The notes under the pieces were generated by a model. It saw nothing but the letters and a program-made list of their open reading frames with translations, searched no databases and was not told the DNA's origin. A stretch of DNA of 64,000 bases, from positions 1 through 64,000 of the forward strand of contig NZ_NIXO01000035.1 of NCBI RefSeq assembly GCF_002204795.1. The letters run 5' to 3'. The DNA is from Pseudomonas sp. K2I15 (GTDB taxonomy: Bacteria > Pseudomonadota > Gammaproteobacteria > Pseudomonadales > Pseudomonadaceae). A program made the position numbers and the translations under genes. The first letter of the stretch is position 1; every line of letters begins with the position of its first letter. Positions 61,084-64,000 of the stretch are shown one piece after another.

Positions 61084-61925
61084 GCATCACCCCCTACTTT
61101 GGCGTCGGGTTGTTTGCAGATGCGGTCGAGCATGATGGCCAGCAACACGATCGCCAGGCCCGCTTCAAAGCCCAGGGCGATGTCGGCGGTGTTCAGCGCG
61201 TTGACCACCGGTTTGCCGAGGCCGTCGGCGCCCACCAGGGCCGCGATTACCACCATCGACAACGACAGCATGATGCATTGGGTAATGCCGGCGGCGATGC
61301 TCGGCATGGCGTGGGGCAGTTCAATCCGCGAGAGCAACTGACGGCGCGAGCAGCCAAAGGCCTTGCCGGCGTCCATCAACTCTTGCGGCACATCACGGAT
61401 ACCCAGGTAAGTCAGACGGATAGGCGCGGCAATCGCAAACACCACCGTGGAAATCAGCCCGGGCACCACACCCAGCCCGAAGAGGGTCAGGGTAGGGATG
61501 AGGTAGACGAAGGTCGGTACGGTCTGCATCAGATCGAGCACCGGCCGCATCAGGGTGTAGAACATCGGTTTGTGCGCGGCAACAATGCCCAGCGGCACGC
61601 CGATCACCACGCAGACCAGGGTGGCGAACAGCACCTGCGCCAGGGTCTCCATGGTTTCCTGCCAGTACCCAAGGTTCAGGATCAGCAGGAAGGAGGCAAT
61701 GACAAACACCGTCAGGCCCCATTTGCGTTGAATGAAGTGAGCGAGCAGCGCAATCAGACCGATCAATGCCAGCGGATTGAACCAGGTCAGCGCGAACGTC
61801 ACGCCGTGGATCATCGTTTCCAGGGTCGATGCGATTGCGTCGAAGTAGTTGGCACCATGTTGGGTCAACCATTCAACGAAGGCAGCGATGTACTGGCCTA
61901 GCGGGATTTTATGTTCAGTCAGCAT
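61080..61925 (-). CDS. cbcW: Choline/betaine/carnitine ABC transporter permease
   Basis: A 281-residue membrane permease of the ProW type. The EAA-like loop reads LTYLGIRDVPQELMDAGKAFGCSRRQLLSRIELPHAMPSIAAGI. About six or seven hydrophobic segments are visible. The start at 61925 gives MLTEHKIPLGQYIAAFVEWL. It is part of cbcXWV. Confidence 0.93.
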   Translation of the reverse strand: MLTEHKIPLGQYIAAFVEWLTQHGANYFDAIASTLETMIHGVTFALTWFNPLALIGLIALLAHFIQRKWGLTVFVIASFLLILNLGYWQETMETLAQVLFATLVCVVIGVPLGIVAAHKPMFYTLMRPVLDLMQTVPTFVYLIPTLTLFGLGVVPGLISTVVFAIAAPIRLTYLGIRDVPQELMDAGKAFGCSRRQLLSRIELPHAMPSIAAGITQCIMLSLSMVVIAALVGADGLGKPVVNALNTADIALGFEAGLAIVLLAIMLDRICKQPDAKVGGDA

Positions 61926-61992
61926 GGTAGTGAATGTCCACATGCGAAGAGGAAAAACATCCCGGGCCAGCGTACCGGCCCGGGGTCAGCGG

Positions 61993-62940
61993 TTACTTGG
62001 CGAGGTAAGCTTTGACGGCCTCCAATCCTGGTTTGCCATCGACGGTGGTCACACCAGCCAGCCAGGTGTCGAGCACTTGCGGGTTCTTCTTCAGCCACGC
62101 CTTGGCGGCTGCGTCAGGCTTCATTTTGTCGTCCAGGACATTACCCATCAGGGTGCTTTCCATGTTCAGGGTGAACGACAGGTTTTTCAGCAACTGGCCC
62201 ACGTTGCTGCATTCCTGGGTGTAGCCCTTGCGAACGTTGGTGTAGATGGTGGCCTGGCCGTAGTTGGGGCCGAACGAATCATCACCCCCGGTCAGGTATT
62301 TCATCTTGAAGCGGGTGTTCATCGGGTGCGGTTCCCAGCCAAGGAACACGATGGCCTGGTCGCGCTTGGTGGCGCGCTCCACCTGCGAGAGCATCCCGGC
62401 TTCGCTGGATTCGACTACTTTGAAACCTGCGGTTTTCAGGCCGAAAGCGTCTTTGTCGATGAGGGTCTGGATGGTGCGGTTGCCGTCGTTGCCCGGCTCG
62501 ATACCGTAGATCTTGCCGCCCAGCTCATCCTTGAATTTGACGATGTCGGCGAAGTCTTTCAGGCCTTTGTTGTACAGCGCTTCCGGTACGGCCAGGGTGT
62601 ACTTGGCGTTTTCCAGGTTGGCGCGCACGGTTTCCACGGTGCCGGCATCACGGTACTGCTTGATGTCGTTTTCCATGGTCGGCATCCAGTTGCCGAGGAA
62701 GATGTCCATGTTCTTGCCATCGGCCAGCGACTTGTAGGTCACCGGTACCGAAATCATCGTGGTGCGGGGTTTGTAGCCGAGGCCCTTGAGGACTTCGCTG
62801 GTGGTGGCGGTGGTGACGGTGATGTCGGTCCAGCCGACATCGGAGAAGTTGACGGTTTGGCATTGCGCCGGTTCTGCAGCGTGAGCCAGGACTGGCAGAC
62901 TCAGCATGGCGGCCAACAACAACGACGGGGAACCTTTCAT
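61993..62940 (-). CDS. cbcX: Choline-binding protein of the CbcXWV transporter
   Basis: A 315-residue periplasmic protein with a signal peptide (MKGSPSLLLAAMLSLPVLAHA) and the OpuAC/ChoX fold: CQTVNFSDVGWTDITVTTATTSEVLKGLGY, then FLGNWMPTMENDI (aromatic box region), KIYGIEPGNDGNRTIQ, and FLGWEPHPMNTRFKMKYLTGGDD. In P. aeruginosa this subunit is choline-selective, while distinct binding proteins bring betaine and carnitine to the same permease. It is first in the operon; 67 bp to cbcW. Confidence 0.93.
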   Translation of the reverse strand: MKGSPSLLLAAMLSLPVLAHAAEPAQCQTVNFSDVGWTDITVTTATTSEVLKGLGYKPRTTMISVPVTYKSLADGKNMDIFLGNWMPTMENDIKQYRDAGTVETVRANLENAKYTLAVPEALYNKGLKDFADIVKFKDELGGKIYGIEPGNDGNRTIQTLIDKDAFGLKTAGFKVVESSEAGMLSQVERATKRDQAIVFLGWEPHPMNTRFKMKYLTGGDDSFGPNYGQATIYTNVRKGYTQECSNVGQLLKNLSFTLNMESTLMGNVLDDKMKPDAAAKAWLKKNPQVLDTWLAGVTTVDGKPGLEAVKAYLAK

Positions 62941-63354
62941 GGGGGTGGACTCCTGGTGTTTTTCTGGCGGCGATAACACCGCGCTTATAGGTGTTGCGGT
63001 TGGGCGTGCGGCACAGCTCTGCCACGCAACTGTGCAAACGAGTCGAGACTGATCATGTACCAGTGAAAATCTGACGCCTACAGGGGGCGTCGTATCCAGT
63101 ACAGGGATGGTCGTATCCAGTGTCGGTGACGTCGCTTACAGATTTTTTCCAAGGCAAAACTGCACTTTTTACCGATCTGCACCGCAAAAAACGGCCAAAA
63201 CGTCGCCTTCCACGAGCGCGGCGCTGGTAAGCATGGGTACGTCGGTGTGAGACGCCGTGAGGGCGAGTAAAAGCTTGATGATGCCGCCATCTGGGCGATC
63301 TGAGCGTAGCAGCTCATTTGAGCCTGGCCCGTTCATCTGCGGAGTTTCAAGGCA
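62941..63354. other. Divergent control region of cbcX and sdaB
   Basis: 414 bp without a gene. It has a hairpin GACGCC / GGCGTC (63073-63091) and a pair of direct repeats at 63089-63121 (separate entry), both nearer the cbcX side. The sequence around 63150-63200 is richer in A and T. No clear sigma-70 hexamers were found on either strand. Confidence 0.5.
63089..63121. promoter_or_regulatory. Two GTCGTATCCAGT direct repeats 21 bp apart
   Basis: GTCGTATCCAGT lies at 63089-63100 and again at 63110-63121, identical in all 12 bases and exactly two helical turns apart. Tandem half-sites with this phase are typical for AraC-family activators; GbdR, which controls the choline and betaine genes in P. 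aeruginosa, is the obvious candidate. Confidence 0.6.
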
Positions 63355-64000
63355 ATGGCTATCAGCGTTTTCGACCTTTTCAAGATCGGCATTGGGCCTT
63401 CGAGTTCTCACACCGTCGGCCCCATGCGCGCCGCGGCGTTGTTCGTTCAAGGACTACGTGAACGTGATGTGTTGGAACAAGTAAAGCGCGTCGAAGTTCA
63501 GCTGTATGGCTCCTTATCGGCCACCGGCATCGGTCACGGCAGCGATAACGCGGTGATCATGGGCCTGATGGGCGAGTGGCCCGACGCGATTGATCCGTCA
63601 CAAATCGGCATCCGCATCGAGACCCTGCGCGAGACCCACACACTGCTGCTGGACGGGCGTCTGCCGGTGCCATTCCTATGGGCGCGGGACATGCGTTTGA
63701 TCGATGAAAACCTGCCCTTCCACCCTAACGCCATGACCCTGGTGGTGTTCGGTGATAACGGTGAGCTGCACCGCGACACCTACTACTCCGTAGGCGGTGG
63801 TTTTGTGGTGGATGAAACCCAGGCCACCAGCGGCGTGGCGGACATGGACCGCACCGAGCTGCCGTATGATTTTTCCAGCGCGGTGGAGTTGCTGCAGCTG
63901 TGCAAGACCCACAACCTGCGGGTCGCTGAACTGATGTTGGCGAATGAAAAAACCTGGCGCTCGGAAGAAGACATCCGCAGCGGCCTGATGACGCTCTGGC
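63355..64000 (+). CDS. sdaB: L-serine ammonia-lyase, 5' part (cut by window end)
   Basis: The first 215 residues of an iron-sulphur L-serine dehydratase, which makes pyruvate and ammonia from serine. MAISVFDLFKIGIGPSSSHTVGPMRAA is the family start (substrate-binding SSSHT), and TGIGHGSDNAVIMGLMGE and LPVPFLWARDMRLIDE continue the beta domain. The ATG follows GGAGTTTCAAGGCA. In P. aeruginosa sdaB follows cbcXWV, where it finishes the conversion of betaine-derived glycine, through serine, to pyruvate; the gene order here is the same. The iron-binding cysteines lie beyond the window. Confidence 0.93.
   Translation, partial: MAISVFDLFKIGIGPSSSHTVGPMRAAALFVQGLRERDVLEQVKRVEVQLYGSLSATGIGHGSDNAVIMGLMGEWPDAIDPSQIGIRIETLRETHTLLLDGRLPVPFLWARDMRLIDENLPFHPNAMTLVVFGDNGELHRDTYYSVGGGFVVDETQATSGVADMDRTELPYDFSSAVELLQLCKTHNLRVAELMLANEKTWRSEEDIRSGLMTLW

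Noticed and set aside
63327..63345. A sigma-54-like TGGCCCG..TGC sequence before sdaB
   Set aside because: The GG to GC distance is one base too long for a sigma-54 promoter.

Overview
The window is a stretch of a Pseudomonas chromosome, most likely of the P. fluorescens group. The evidence is the GC-rich coding bias, the many paired REP palindromes built on GGGAGCGGGCTTGCTCGC, and several blocks whose gene order I recall from P. aeruginosa: rsmE-bioA-b561-yceI-rhlE2-metF-ahcY, sahR/metK-tkt-epd-pgk-fba, and betA-betB-betI-betT-cbcV-cbcW-cbcX-sdaB. No tRNA, rRNA, CRISPR array, transposase or integrase gene was seen. The assignment rests on reading the translations and on remembered families, with no database search.

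Layout. 1-11.5 kb: rRNA methylation (rsmE), biotin synthesis (bioA), a cytochrome b561 with two tandem YceI proteins, the RhlE helicase, a solute-binding protein, a glycosyltransferase-like protein, metF, and ahcY behind an S-adenosylhomocysteine (SAH) riboswitch. 11.5-25.4 kb: a thioesterase, an ExoU-like patatin phospholipase with a structured leader, FNT, CPA1, MFS and DMT transporters, a MAPEG protein, MltA, a class II cytochrome c, small exported proteins and LigB. 25.5-34.2 kb: metK with an ArsR-methyltransferase regulator (SahR type), then the sugar-phosphate run tkt-epd-pgk, two small lipoproteins and fba. 34.2-36.1 kb: an AT-rich accessory patch between fba and the next core gene; it is bounded by a duplicated, silently diverged copy of the last 210 bases of fba and holds small unrecognised, partly broken genes. 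36.1-53.1 kb: a small gene with a structured leader, a PL7 alginate lyase, a REC-PAS-GGDEF-EAL protein, a YgjP-type metallopeptidase, a GNAT enzyme, a second solute-binding protein, a YccS-type membrane protein, an HI0933 flavoprotein, DbpA, an MdtD-type exporter, an RhlA-like acyltransferase and a TldD/TldE pair. 53.3-64 kb: the choline to glycine betaine module (betIBA, betT, cbcXWV) and the start of a serine dehydratase gene cut by the window end.

How the genes work together. metF, ahcY and metK are steps of the activated-methyl cycle, and two separate control signals for that cycle are visible: the SAH riboswitch on ahcY and a perfect 11+11 palindrome before sahR-metK that also faces tkt. 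The bet and cbc genes import choline by two routes and oxidise it to glycine betaine; sdaB fits the downstream catabolism of betaine to serine and pyruvate. The most unusual part is the fba 3'-end duplication: a small recombination product or integrative-element remnant that left the Fba protein sequence unchanged.
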